49,661 nucleotides of DNA from an uncultured Clostridia bacterium (GCA_934278925.1 CAKQWJ010000018.1:1-49661); one strand, 5' to 3'. Positions 24,176 to 33,382 are shown, counted from the first letter of the stretch. Program-made: numbers and translations. The notes: generated by a model from the sequence alone, not told the origin.

Positions 24176-25624
24176 TTATTCGTTGCTTTCCGATTCCGGA
24201 ACGCTCTGCTTTACGTCCTTCACCGGAATCACTTTATTCTTTAACCCCGATCTCTTCCAGATCAGCAAGCCGGATGCCACGATCAGCACGCTTCCGCCAA
24301 TCATTTCCGCTTCATAGATGATGTTGTCGCGGGTATTTCCCATAATCGGAAGTGCCGCGCAGACGATGGCAAACACGCACAGGGCAAATACGGAATACGT
24401 CACAACGGCCGCCAGCTTCTTGTTCTTCGTCATCACATAGAGCCCGTCCAAATCTTCTTTTTCCCGCTTAATCTTTCCGTACGCCAGGAACAAGAATACG
24501 TATGGAAACAAGGTGGTCAGCGCGGTCATAGTGACCAGCGTGTTGTAGATGACTTCCACGCCCGGCAGGTAGGATACACCGATCAGCAGGGTGGATACCA
24601 GAATTGCCTGGAAAATTACGGCTTTGGTTGGAATTCCGTGCTCGTTCACCTTGGTAATTCGCTCCGAAAACACGCCCGGCTCCACGAAACCGAAAAGCAT
24701 CTTGGTGGGCTGGGCAATGTACAGAACCAGTGCGCCCAGTACAGACAGTGCGATTCCGAATGCCACTACCTGAACGAATACCATCGGAACACCCAGCAGT
24801 TCACATGCTCGGGTCAGCGCATCCAGCACTCCGGTGGAAGACTGGATCTTTGAAGTCGGCAGCAGCATGGTCAGTGCAGTGGAGCCGATTACATACAGAA
24901 CGCCGATAATCGCCGCCGCTGTGATGATGGCTTTCGGGTAGTTCTTCTGCGGATTCTCCATCTCTGAGATGAAGTTCGCCGCCAGCTGTGCGCCGGTGTA
25001 GGAGAACATGATGCTGGAAATCTCCACCAGCGAGCTCATAGTCAGCTTCGGCGTCATCGTTGCCACCGAATATACGGAAGCGCTCGGAGCCTTCTTCAGA
25101 ATGGCAACCGCCAGGAAGCTCATTACGATCAGGCATACCGTCGGCACCGTGGATCCCAGAGATCCCGCACTGGTCAGGTACTTGCCGAATTCCATGCCCT
25201 TCATGCTGGCGATGGACAGAATCCAAATAATGGCGATGGACATTATCAGCACCAACAGTTTGTTGTTGGCCAAATCCGGCCGTCCCACCATATAGGTTGC
25301 ATTTACCGAAAAGAAGGTAAGGAAGGATGCAAACCAGAAAATCAATGCCGTCCAGTGCATCCAGGACACCAAGAATCCGTACTTCGTTCCGAAGGCCACC
25401 TTAACCCAGTAAGCCAACCCTCCGTCATGAGGATAGGATGCAGCCATCTCCGCACACATAAAAGCCTGCGGTACGAAAAACAGGAACATCATCAATACCC
25501 ACATCGGAATTGCGCCCAATCCCAGATATGTGTCCGAAGTCGATCGTGCAATCCAGCGAATTCCGAACAAAGCGGAAATGTTCAGCATTACCAGCTCCCA
25601 GAATGTGATTTTCTTGTTTCCCAT
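24176..25624 (-). CDS. APC-family amino acid permease, copy 1 (482 aa)
   Basis: A polytopic transporter with about 12 membrane helices. It has the APC traits of a broken first helix (LVMLNISALFGIRW), the conserved FSYTGAQLAANFISEMENPQ around 208-228 and a hydrophilic C-terminal tail. It resembles the GadC/YjeM branch of amino-acid antiporters and permeases; substrate open. About 90 percent identical to the copy at 27269-28729. It is transcribed alone from a region that still carries the promoter of a lost XRE gene. AAAGGAGA lies before ATG 25624. Confidence 0.9.
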   Translation of the reverse strand: MGNKKITFWELVMLNISALFGIRWIARSTSDTYLGLGAIPMWVLMMFLFFVPQAFMCAEMAASYPHDGGLAYWVKVAFGTKYGFLVSWMHWTALIFWFASFLTFFSVNATYMVGRPDLANNKLLVLIMSIAIIWILSIASMKGMEFGKYLTSAGSLGSTVPTVCLIVMSFLAVAILKKAPSASVYSVATMTPKLTMSSLVEISSIMFSYTGAQLAANFISEMENPQKNYPKAIITAAAIIGVLYVIGSTALTMLLPTSKIQSSTGVLDALTRACELLGVPMVFVQVVAFGIALSVLGALVLYIAQPTKMLFGFVEPGVFSERITKVNEHGIPTKAVIFQAILVSTLLIGVSYLPGVEVIYNTLVTMTALTTLFPYVFLFLAYGKIKREKEDLDGLYVMTKNKKLAAVVTYSVFALCVFAIVCAALPIMGNTRDNIIYEAEMIGGSVLIVASGLLIWKRSGLKNKVIPVKDVKQSVPESESNE

Positions 25625-25749
25625 CCCAATTCTCCTTTTCTTTTCTAACTCTTAGCGATATTTTCCAATAGAATTTGTCTCAATAATAACAAACAGGCAT
25701 TTTCTTCTCAAATAACCCATTATTCACGCCTTTCAAAATAAACAGCCTG

Positions 25750-25902
25750 CGGTTTTCAATCCATGAAAAATTGGTTGCATTGTGTTATATTAATGTCAAA
25801 ATTTTCTTTGATATTACATTTTTTCATGCCTTTCTTTCCAAAAATGAAAGTCGAAGTTTAAACCTGTGCACGTGAAAGGCCCTCCTCGAAAATCGAGGAG
25901 GG
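25750..25902 (+). pseudogene. Ghost of a third XRE gene: promoter and terminator without the gene
   Basis: 25750-25772 is an O1-type site (TTTTCA-N5-TGAAAA), again 13 bases before an extended -10 (TGT-TATATT, -10 at 25786-25791). O2 follows at 25834-25850 (CTTTCC-N5-TGAAAG). Directly after GTCGAAGTTTAA the sequence passes to GTGAAAGGC and a terminator hairpin (CCCTCCTCGA/TCGAGGAGGG, 25880-25902) like that behind XRE 1. The whole coding region has been removed between leader and terminator. The 334-base gap 25625-25958 holds only this and the APC promoter. O1 may still control APC copy 1 through a sister regulator. Confidence 0.75.
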
Positions 25903-25958
25903 TCCTTCCGAATTATATTCTATATGGTCACTTAGAATATTCCTATTAATTGCCTGAA

Positions 25959-27230
25959 TTACAGCGCTCCCTTTGCGTGCATCTTCTTGATGTAGCGCTT
26001 GTAGACGGTCAGGATGACCAGACCGATTACCATCATGACTGCCAAGAATACGAACAGGATATGGTATCCCGCATTCCCGTAAGAATCCAGAACTTTTCCG
26101 GCCAGCAGCGGGCAGATGAATTCCGGCATATAACCGATGGTGCAGATCAGACCGATGGCGGTTCCGGACATGTGCTTCGGAATTCCGCATTCGTCAAACA
26201 TGGAGAACGCCAGAGAATATGCCGCATACATGCCGAAGTAGATGCATACGCAGATACCGATGAACACCTTGCTGGTCATGGAACCCGCAAAGATCAGCAC
26301 CAGCGTGGACGCCAGCATAATGCCCAGCGTTCCGTACATTACGTTCGCTCTTCCGATGCGGTCTGCCGCCACACCGCCAATCACGCAGGCTACCGGACGA
26401 ACGTACTGCGCCAGCATGGTGACCATGGCACCGGCAGCCGCGGTCATACCCAGGTTCGCCGTTGCATACGGAGTGAAGTAGTAGAACAGGATGTTCATGG
26501 TGTAGGAACAGCATACTACCAGGGACAGCATCCATACCACCGGCATCTTCAGCACCTGTTTTACGATGGCGAAGGAGAACTTGCTCTCTTCCTCTTCGGC
26601 TTTGACATCATCTTTCTTTTCGGTTTCAAACTTCTTTTCATCCAGTACGAAGTACAGTCCGATACCCATTACGATGCAGATGGCGGAGTAGAAAATTACC
26701 ACGCCGTTCAGGCCTGCCAGGTCGCTGGCTTTCTTGCTCAGCGCATTGAAAATGGCCAGAGTCACCGCCAGCTGAACCGCATTGGTGACACCTCTTGTGG
26801 CATCCATGAAGCCGTACGCCTTGCTCTGCTCGTCCTCATTCGCCAGAGAACGCAACACCTTCAGCAGCGCCGGCCAGAACGCGAACAGGGAGGTGAAGCC
26901 CCAGAGCAGATAGATGAATACCAGCATCAGATAGTTCGGGTGCATCAAGTGCAGCAATCCGCCCAAGCCGGTGAGGATCATGGAGACGGACATCAGCTTC
27001 TTCGGTGTAAAAATATCCGCCACCACGCCGCCGAACAGGTAGGAGCAAGCGCCCATGATTCCGAAAATGGAACCGAACATACCCATCTGAGCGTTGGTCA
27101 ATCCGTAGGTCTGCAAATACGCATCGTAGTAATACGATCTAAAATACGGCAATCCGTAAATCATGGTTCCGGCGATGGAAATCAGAATCAGCCGGAGCAT
27201 ATTTTTCTTTAATTTTGATTGAGTTCCCAT
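25959..27230 (-). CDS. MFS transporter, copy 2 (423 aa)
   Basis: A paralogue of the 18483-19760 product with the same 12-helix layout; differences cluster in the helix 2-3 loop (DIFTPKKLM in place of DMFSARKLM), the central charged loop and the tail. Start placed at ATG 27230 behind AAGGAGAG; a longer frame from 27248 starts inside that ribosome site. It follows APC copy 2 by 38 bases and ends the operon CocE-APC-MFS. Having MFS and APC together suggests that one imports a conjugate and the other exchanges a released amino acid; which does what is not known. Confidence 0.9.
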   Translation of the reverse strand: MGTQSKLKKNMLRLILISIAGTMIYGLPYFRSYYYDAYLQTYGLTNAQMGMFGSIFGIMGACSYLFGGVVADIFTPKKLMSVSMILTGLGGLLHLMHPNYLMLVFIYLLWGFTSLFAFWPALLKVLRSLANEDEQSKAYGFMDATRGVTNAVQLAVTLAIFNALSKKASDLAGLNGVVIFYSAICIVMGIGLYFVLDEKKFETEKKDDVKAEEEESKFSFAIVKQVLKMPVVWMLSLVVCCSYTMNILFYYFTPYATANLGMTAAAGAMVTMLAQYVRPVACVIGGVAADRIGRANVMYGTLGIMLASTLVLIFAGSMTSKVFIGICVCIYFGMYAAYSLAFSMFDECGIPKHMSGTAIGLICTIGYMPEFICPLLAGKVLDSYGNAGYHILFVFLAVMMVIGLVILTVYKRYIKKMHAKGAL

Positions 27231-27268
27231 AATACTCTCCTTACTCATTTAATTGTCGCTAAAAACAC

Positions 27269-28729
27269 TTACTTTTCCCCTGAGGTTTCCGGCTCCGATT
27301 CCGGAACGGTCTGCTTCACGTCCTTCACCGGAATCACCTTGTTCTCCAATCCGGATTTCTTCCAGATCAGCAGGCCGGATACGATAATCAGTATACTTCC
27401 GCCAATCAGCTCTGCCTCATAGATGATATTTTCCTGCGTGCTTCCCATAATCGGAAGTGCGGAGCAAAGGATGGCGAATACGCACAATGCGGTTACGGCA
27501 TATGTAATGGTGGACGCCAGCTTCTTGTTCTTCGTCATCACGTAGAGCCCATCCAAATCTTCTTTTTCCCGCTTAATCTTTCCGTACGCCAAGAACAGAA
27601 ATACGTACGGGAACAGCGTGGTCAGCGCGGTCATGGTCACCAGCATGTTGTAGATTGCTTCCACTCCCGGCAGGTAGGACACGCCAATCAGCAGGAGGGA
27701 AATCAGTGTGGCCTGGAAAATAATCGCTTTGGTCGGAATTCCGTGCTCGTTCACCTTGGTGATCCGTTCCGAGAACACGCCCGGTTCCACGAATCCGAAG
27801 AGCATCTTGGTCGGCTGTGCGATGTACAGAACCAAAGCTCCCAATACGGACAGTGCGATTCCGAACGCGATGACCTGAACGAACAGGGTTGGAATTCCCA
27901 GCAGTTCACAAGCGCGAAGCAGGGCATCCAGCGTTCCGGTAGAGGACTGAATCTCCGATGTCGGAAGCAGCATGGTCATGGCGATGGAGCCGATAGCGTA
28001 CAGCACGCCGATGATTGCCGCTGCGGTGCAGATGGCCCGCGGATAGTTCTTCTGCGGATTCTCCATCTCCGAGATGAAGTTGGCCGCCAGCTGAGCACCG
28101 GTGTAGGCGAACATGATGCTGGAAATCGCTACCAGGGAGTTCATGTTCAGCTTCGGCGTCAGCGTCGCTGCGGTGAATACGGAAGCACTCGGCGCCTTCT
28201 TCAGGAAAACGATTGCCACAAAACTCAATACGATCAGGCATACCGTCGGCACCGTGGATCCCAGAGATCCCACGCTGGTAAAATACTTTCCGAATTCCAT
28301 TCCCTTCATGCTGGCGATGGACAGAATCCAAATGATGGCGATGGACATCACCAGTACCAGCAACTTATTGTTGGCCAGCTCCGGTCTTCCCACCATGTAG
28401 GTGGCGTTTACGGAAAAGAAGGTGAGGAAGGATGCAAACCAGAAAATCAGCGCCGTCCAGTGCATCCAGGACACCAGAAATCCGTATTTGGTTCCGAAAG
28501 CCACCTTCACCCAGTAGGCCAGCCCGCCGTCGTGCGGGTAGGATGCCGCCAGTTCCGCGCACATCAGCGCCTGAGGTACGAAGAACAGGAACATCAATAT
28601 TACCCACATCGGAATCGCGCCCAGTCCCAGGTACGCATCCGATGTGGATCTGGCAATCCAGCGAATTCCATACAGAGCGGAAATGTTCAGCATTACCAGT
28701 TCCCAAAATGTGATTTTCTTGTTTTTCAT
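27269..28729 (-). CDS. APC-family amino acid permease, copy 2 (486 aa)
   Basis: Same architecture as copy 1, including FAYTGAQLAANFISEMENPQ (Ala in place of Ser at the second position) and the tail ending PETSGEK. AAAAGGAGA lies before ATG 28729. It is the middle gene of an operon: CocE copy 2 upstream (82-base gap with a stem-loop) and MFS copy 2 downstream. In module 1 this slot is held by the amidohydrolase, and APC copy 1 sits on the other side of the regulator. Confidence 0.9.
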   Translation of the reverse strand: MKNKKITFWELVMLNISALYGIRWIARSTSDAYLGLGAIPMWVILMFLFFVPQALMCAELAASYPHDGGLAYWVKVAFGTKYGFLVSWMHWTALIFWFASFLTFFSVNATYMVGRPELANNKLLVLVMSIAIIWILSIASMKGMEFGKYFTSVGSLGSTVPTVCLIVLSFVAIVFLKKAPSASVFTAATLTPKLNMNSLVAISSIMFAYTGAQLAANFISEMENPQKNYPRAICTAAAIIGVLYAIGSIAMTMLLPTSEIQSSTGTLDALLRACELLGIPTLFVQVIAFGIALSVLGALVLYIAQPTKMLFGFVEPGVFSERITKVNEHGIPTKAIIFQATLISLLLIGVSYLPGVEAIYNMLVTMTALTTLFPYVFLFLAYGKIKREKEDLDGLYVMTKNKKLASTITYAVTALCVFAILCSALPIMGSTQENIIYEAELIGGSILIIVSGLLIWKKSGLENKVIPVKDVKQTVPESEPETSGEK

Positions 28730-28769
28730 AGTCCCTCTCCTTTTCTGTCTACTCGATATCCTTTATAAA

Positions 28770-28801
28770 GCATAGGGGAGCCGGAGTCCGCCCCCCTATG
28801 C
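28770..28801 (-). promoter_or_regulatory. Stem-loop between CocE copy 2 and APC copy 2
   Basis: GCATAGGGG and CCCCTATGC are perfect arms with a GC-rich inner part; no T-run follows on the minus strand. It is at the same place as the hairpin at 21061-21091 but unrelated in sequence. Confidence 0.55.
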
Positions 28802-28811
28802 AAGCTGTTTT

Positions 28812-30860
28812 TTAGAGTCCGTTACGAGGAACGGTTACATCGTAATCTCTGTGGAATGCATGCTCTCCGTTGATGGACGCATCCATGAATCCGGTGAGAT
28901 AGAAGTTCTCTTTGTCGGCAGTCTGTACTACATCGATGTCGCAGTCGATTTCCCAGCCCGGACGACCGTTCTTCATCTTCTGGATGATTTCGTATCTTGC
29001 ATCCGACGGATCGGAGTTGCTTACGGTCAGGATTCTCTTCAGGTTGTGCTCTACTACGGTGCCGATATCGTCGAACCGGTAGATGCCTTCGCCGAATACG
29101 CCGCCCACACCATCGGTGATGGATGTCCAGGAGTCGGTGAGCAGATCGTATGTAATCTGACGGTTAACCACGCCTTCCTTCAGGACGGTCATCGGTGTCA
29201 GCGGAGCGCACTTCGCTTCCATGTTCGGACCTTCGGTGTCCTTACCGGTGAAGATCGGCAGTGTGAACTCTGCGGTGGAGAGATCCAGCTTCAGAGTAAC
29301 CTTCTCCGGAGACGGCCAGATCATCGGCCAGAAGGAGTTTGCAACGGCCAGACGAACTCTGTGTCCCTTCGGGAATACGTGTCCGCATACATCCAGTGTA
29401 ACGGTTGCTTTATATTTCTTACCCGGCTCCAGGTATGTCACCTTCTCGTGTCCATCCAGGTGAGTCAGGTTCATGAGACCGTAGGATACTCTTGTTGCAG
29501 CGCCATCCGGATGAATGTCACACAGTTCTGCGTACAGGAATGCGTTTGGCTTGTCTGCGGTGAACTCTACGGTGAATGTCGGATATCCGAAGATTTCGAA
29601 GTCCTCTTCGATTACATCGGAATCGAAGGTCATTGCCATTCCGTCATCGCATCTCATATCTGCCGGGCTCTCACCCAGAACGCCTGCGCCCATCCACTCG
29701 TTAGCGAACAGTCCGTGGTTCTGAACGGTGCAGAGATCTACAATTTCTTCCTTCTCGTTCTTCTCATCCTGCAGGTGGCCGTAGGTCATGTGCAGTGTCT
29801 TATCGTTTACGTCAGCGGATGGCCAGCTTTCTACAGCAACCCAACGTCCGTCGGAGATTGGGTGTACGGTTTCCGGCTTCATGCTGTCTTCCATCCATAC
29901 GGTGATCTGCGGAACGTCCATGGTATCGTTGTCGATGCCCTTCAGCCACTTATCCCACCATTTGGTTGCTTCGCCCAGGTAATCCATTGCAGGCTGCGGC
30001 ATTCCGTCATGCTGGAATACGTGTGCCCACGGTCCGATGATGGCTTTTCTCGGAACGGACAGGCCTTCCATCAGAGTGCATACGCTGTTGGTGTAGGAAT
30101 CGGCATATCCGTCCAGTGCGAATACCGGAATCTGGATATCGTCGTAGTTCACGCTGACGGAACCGTGCTTCCAGTAGTCGTCTCTGGTCTGGTGCTTCAG
30201 CCAGTTTTCCGGCCACAGCGGCATCTCTTCCAGTCTCTTTACGGATTCTTCATACCATGTATCCGGCTTGATTTCCTTATCGATTGGACGGCACATATAT
30301 GCAAGCATGATGTTGCCCCACCAGAAGTTGTCGTTCAGGAGGCAGCCGCCCTTGTAGTGGATGTCCTGTGTGTAACGATCGTCTACGAAACCGATGCAGA
30401 TGATGGCCTTCAGCGGTTCCGGTCTTCTTGCTGCAACCTGGAGGGAGTTGAATCCGGACCAGGACTTACCCTGCATACCGACGTTTCCGTCGCACCATGG
30501 CTGTGCCGCAATCCAGTTGATGGCATCGATGGCATCGTCCTGCTCCTGCTTCAGGTACTCATCGTAGAAGCAGCCGTCGGATTCGCCGGCACCGCGCATA
30601 TCTACGCGGACAACGTTGTATCCCATTCCTGCGAAGTATCCGTACATCGGTTCGTCTCTGCCTCTCATACCGTCTCTCTTACGGTATGGCTGGGTTTCGA
30701 AGATGGTTGGCAGCGGTTTGTCGGACTTCGGTTTCCACATACGTGCCGAGCATCTGCATCCGTCGGACATCGGTACCCAGATATTTTCAATGACTTCCCA
30801 TTCATACGGGAACTCTTCCCGGGACATTACTCTCTTCTGTTTAAATTCCTGTTTAGCCAT
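28812..30860 (-). CDS. CocE/NonD-family hydrolase, copy 2 (682 aa)
   Basis: Protein identical to copy 1 (21123-23171), with Ser133, Asp254 and His280 as predicted triad and the C-terminal jelly roll. The DNA differs at only a few positions, all silent and all in the first 130 bases of the gene; the remaining 1.9 kb appears identical. Flanking genes differ by about 10 to 30 percent in protein, so the hydrolase genes were recently made identical, most simply by gene conversion. First gene of the operon with APC and MFS. Divergent from XRE 2. Confidence 0.92.
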   Translation of the reverse strand: MAKQEFKQKRVMSREEFPYEWEVIENIWVPMSDGCRCSARMWKPKSDKPLPTIFETQPYRKRDGMRGRDEPMYGYFAGMGYNVVRVDMRGAGESDGCFYDEYLKQEQDDAIDAINWIAAQPWCDGNVGMQGKSWSGFNSLQVAARRPEPLKAIICIGFVDDRYTQDIHYKGGCLLNDNFWWGNIMLAYMCRPIDKEIKPDTWYEESVKRLEEMPLWPENWLKHQTRDDYWKHGSVSVNYDDIQIPVFALDGYADSYTNSVCTLMEGLSVPRKAIIGPWAHVFQHDGMPQPAMDYLGEATKWWDKWLKGIDNDTMDVPQITVWMEDSMKPETVHPISDGRWVAVESWPSADVNDKTLHMTYGHLQDEKNEKEEIVDLCTVQNHGLFANEWMGAGVLGESPADMRCDDGMAMTFDSDVIEEDFEIFGYPTFTVEFTADKPNAFLYAELCDIHPDGAATRVSYGLMNLTHLDGHEKVTYLEPGKKYKATVTLDVCGHVFPKGHRVRLAVANSFWPMIWPSPEKVTLKLDLSTAEFTLPIFTGKDTEGPNMEAKCAPLTPMTVLKEGVVNRQITYDLLTDSWTSITDGVGGVFGEGIYRFDDIGTVVEHNLKRILTVSNSDPSDARYEIIQKMKNGRPGWEIDCDIDVVQTADKENFYLTGFMDASINGEHAFHRDYDVTVPRNGL

Positions 30861-30970
30861 AGTTATGTACCTCCTATGAGTAATCTCTTCTCTATTTGTC
30901 TAAAGAATAACAAAATGTTTTCGGAGGTTCAAATGTGCCAACACGTTATGGATTCAAAATTGGCAGGTAT

Positions 30971-31072
30971 TTTTTTTCATACTGTGAAAAAAATATTGCC
31001 CTGTGGTATAATATTCCAAAAAGTATTTTTAAGTATCACAAATATTCATGACTTTCTTTCCAAAAGTGAAAG
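30971..31072 (+). promoter_or_regulatory. Operators O1, O2 and promoter of XRE regulator 2
   Basis: O1 (30971-30993) is TTTTTTTCA-N5-TGAAAAAAA; 13 bases later is the extended -10 TGG-TATAAT (31007-31012). O2 (31056-31072) is CTTTCC-N5-TGAAAG. Surrounding bases differ from those at XRE 1, so the sites look selectively kept. Confidence 0.7.
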
Positions 31073-31109
31073 TCTCGATTTTAATACATCATACAGAAGG
31101 GAGACAACG

Positions 31110-31799
31110 ATGCAGGAATCATTCTACAAAACCCTGGGACAGAAACTGAAAGCCAGCCGAAAGGCGAAAGGAATTACCTTAACTCAGCTTGCGGAGGCCG
31201 TCCATCGCAGCCCCGCATCCCTTTCCAAATACGAAAACGGCGAGGTGAACATCGCCATCGACTCCTTGGTGGAAATCTGTACCGCCCTGAACGTGGATAT
31301 TTCGGAACTCCTTCCGGCCACATTCATCGACCTGAAAAATGCGGATATCCTGAAATACGAGAAACATCTGATTGACCGGTTATACATCTATTGGTATAAC
31401 GGCGAACTCAAGAAGGTAAAGAGCGCGATGATTGAGAATTCCCATCCGTCCATGAAATCCAAAATTTACTTTACCACGGATGCCGAGGACTCCGAATATC
31501 AATCGGATTTCATCTACCATGGAACCGTATCCTATTCCGATACCAGCATTACCTTCTACTACACCAACGAAGCGCCGCCCTTTGACAAGGTGTTCATCCG
31601 CATGCCGCTCCTTTTCCAGAAGGGCCGCCGCCAGACGGGCATTATGTCCTGCATCTCCCTGTACTACCAGGGAGTTACCGTGAAAATTCTGGTCTCTCAC
31701 GAGCCTCTGACCGTCACCGATGAGATTCGCGACGAGATGCTGATGACCCCGGAGGAAATCAAGGAGTTGAAGCGCACCAACATGTTGATTATTAAGTAG
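31110..31799 (+). CDS. XRE-family regulator with C-terminal sensor domain, copy 2 (229 aa)
   Basis: Same layout as copy 1: helix-turn-helix in residues about 9-65 (KASRKAKGITLTQLAEAVHR) and a C-terminal domain ending in LKRTNMLIIK. The start is ATG 31110 behind GAAGGGAGA. A much longer open frame that reaches back across the hydrolase gene is an artefact. The recognition-helix region (SPASLSKYE.G.VNIAID) is almost the same in both copies, which fits a shared operator, while the sensor halves differ more, so the two may answer different ligands. Confidence 0.88.
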   Translation: MQESFYKTLGQKLKASRKAKGITLTQLAEAVHRSPASLSKYENGEVNIAIDSLVEICTALNVDISELLPATFIDLKNADILKYEKHLIDRLYIYWYNGELKKVKSAMIENSHPSMKSKIYFTTDAEDSEYQSDFIYHGTVSYSDTSITFYYTNEAPPFDKVFIRMPLLFQKGRRQTGIMSCISLYYQGVTVKILVSHEPLTVTDEIRDEMLMTPEEIKELKRTNMLIIK

Positions 31800-31806
31800 A
31801 AAAAGA

Positions 31807-31840
31807 GCGCGCGAGAATCCCCTTTCGGATTCCCGTGCGC
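31807..31840. terminator. Terminator between XRE 2 and psd
   Basis: GCGCGCGAGAATCC and GGATTCCCGTGCGC pair with two mismatches, flanked by AAAA on the left and CTTTCGCTTTG on the right; probably serves both converging genes. Confidence 0.7.
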
Positions 31841-31864
31841 TTTCGCTTTGTTGTCCGTTTCCGG

Positions 31865-32671
31865 CTATCCCCTTCTGCCGATGGCTTCCCCCATCTTCAC
31901 TTCCGTCTCTTCACCGGCCCGAGTGCTTTCGAAGAATTTCTCCGTTACCGCAGCGGTTCCCGGTTCCAGGAGCAGGATGATGGTGGAGCCGCCGTAAAGG
32001 AACCGCCCCTTCTCCTGTCCTCTCCGAACATCCTCCTCTTGATGGTAGTTGTCAATCTTTCCCACCAGCATGGCCCCCACTTCCATCTGAAGCAGGTCGC
32101 CAAAGTTCTCGCTGCGGATGACCGTATACTCCCGCGCATTTTCCGTAAATACGGGAAGTTCTCGAAGGGCCACGGGCCGCACCGTATGAAGTACGCCCGG
32201 AATAAAAACATTTTTTGTCTTTCGGCCGCCGTCCGGATAGGCGTAGCGATGGTAGTGATGCACGCACAGCCGGAAGACCAGGCAAGTACCGTTCTCGTAT
32301 TTTTTCGCCAGCTCCTCATCCCGAACCAGATCCCGGATGGAATACCGGCTTCCTTTTACGGGAATCACCAGGGAATCCGTGATGGGATAGGCGCTGAGGA
32401 GCCCGTCACAAGGCGCCGGCAGCACCGACGAATCCATATTCATGGGCCGAAGCTCCGGACGAATCCGGCGACAGAAAAAATCGTTGAAGCAGCCGTACTC
32501 CTCGTCCAGATAATCGTTCATATCGATGTTGTTTTTACGGATGAAGCGAGGAATAATGGGACGGGAAAGGGCGGAATCCATGAAGCGGCCCACGAAACGG
32601 GACAAGCCCGGGCGAGTCAGCAGCTTCAGGATGCAGCGTCCCGGCACCGTCTGATATAAAAATTTCAGCAT
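31865..32671 (-). CDS. psd: Phosphatidylserine decarboxylase proenzyme (268 aa)
   Basis: It makes phosphatidylethanolamine from phosphatidylserine at the membrane. The self-cleavage motif is GGST (FLYGGSTIILL), so Ser229 should become the pyruvoyl group; the usual motif is LGST. The family His is seen in CVHHYHRY near 143-150. About 40 C-terminal residues would form the alpha chain. The gene is nine bases after pssA and ends the four-gene operon. Length is normal for the short bacterial form. Confidence 0.93.
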   Translation of the reverse strand: MLKFLYQTVPGRCILKLLTRPGLSRFVGRFMDSALSRPIIPRFIRKNNIDMNDYLDEEYGCFNDFFCRRIRPELRPMNMDSSVLPAPCDGLLSAYPITDSLVIPVKGSRYSIRDLVRDEELAKKYENGTCLVFRLCVHHYHRYAYPDGGRKTKNVFIPGVLHTVRPVALRELPVFTENAREYTVIRSENFGDLLQMEVGAMLVGKIDNYHQEEDVRRGQEKGRFLYGGSTIILLLEPGTAAVTEKFFESTRAGEETEVKMGEAIGRRG

Positions 32672-32680
32672 ATCTCTTTA

Positions 32681-33382
32681 TTACCCCTCGTAATACATCC
32701 ACGTAGCGATCAGGATGATGAATTCGATGGCACCGATTCCCACCATCGCCAGAATACCCTTGGTATCCGGCTTTCTCACCGGGATTTTGGAAATGAACAG
32801 GAATCCCGTAACGGCCATGGTCAGGAAATAGATCCAGGTGATGTCCTTCGGCAGCACGTACTGAAACAGCAGTACCGTCGGGAAAATCAGCGCTGCGGAA
32901 GTCACCGGAAGTCCTTCGTAATATTTACGAACACCTCCCTCCGTCTTCTGCCGCTCTTCTTCTGCCACGTTAAAATAAGCTAAGCGAATCAGGGCAGCCA
33001 GGATGTACAGAATCATCACCCCATAGCAGATGAAGAAGTACGGGTGACTCAGCAGTTTGTCCGCACTAGTGGGATCCCCCGCTTCGAAATTCTGCAGCAC
33101 GACACGCATCATGGCGCTGCCGATGCAGGCCGGAAGCACGCCGAAGCTCACCATATCCGCCAGGGAATCGATCTGAATTCCGAATTTCTTTTCCATTTCC
33201 GTGCGGTTTTTCTTGCTTCGTGCCACCTTTCCGTCGAAGGCATCGCACAGTCCGCTGACCAGCAGAAAGAACACGCCAAGGAAGGGATGGGCATGGCTGT
33301 ACAGCGACACCATAATTCCCGTCCCGGCTGAAATCAGGGACAAGTACGTCAGCCACACCGTATAATTGTAAAATCCGATCAT
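32681..33382 (-). CDS. pssA: CDP-diacylglycerol-serine O-phosphatidyltransferase (233 aa)
   Basis: It makes phosphatidylserine from CDP-diacylglycerol and serine. The CDP-alcohol phosphotransferase motif is present (CDAFDGKVARSK, then FGIQIDSLADMVSFG), with four more residues between its halves than in the classic pattern, as in many clostridial enzymes. About six to eight membrane helices. Start placed at ATG 33382, which overlaps the upstream stop as ATGA and has AAGGAG ten bases before it; a longer frame from 33475 would run through the previous gene. Confidence 0.92.
   Translation of the reverse strand: MIGFYNYTVWLTYLSLISAGTGIMVSLYSHAHPFLGVFFLLVSGLCDAFDGKVARSKKNRTEMEKKFGIQIDSLADMVSFGVLPACIGSAMMRVVLQNFEAGDPTSADKLLSHPYFFICYGVMILYILAALIRLAYFNVAEEERQKTEGGVRKYYEGLPVTSAALIFPTVLLFQYVLPKDITWIYFLTMAVTGFLFISKIPVRKPDTKGILAMVGIGAIEFIILIATWMYYEG

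Noticed and set aside
28851..31799. A 982-codon open frame on the + strand opposite the hydrolase and reaching into XRE 2
   Set aside because: It is antisense to a well-supported CocE-type gene and open because of codon third-position bias. Only the XRE part from 31110 has a ribosome site and a protein family. The same holds for the long + frame at 21162-23219.
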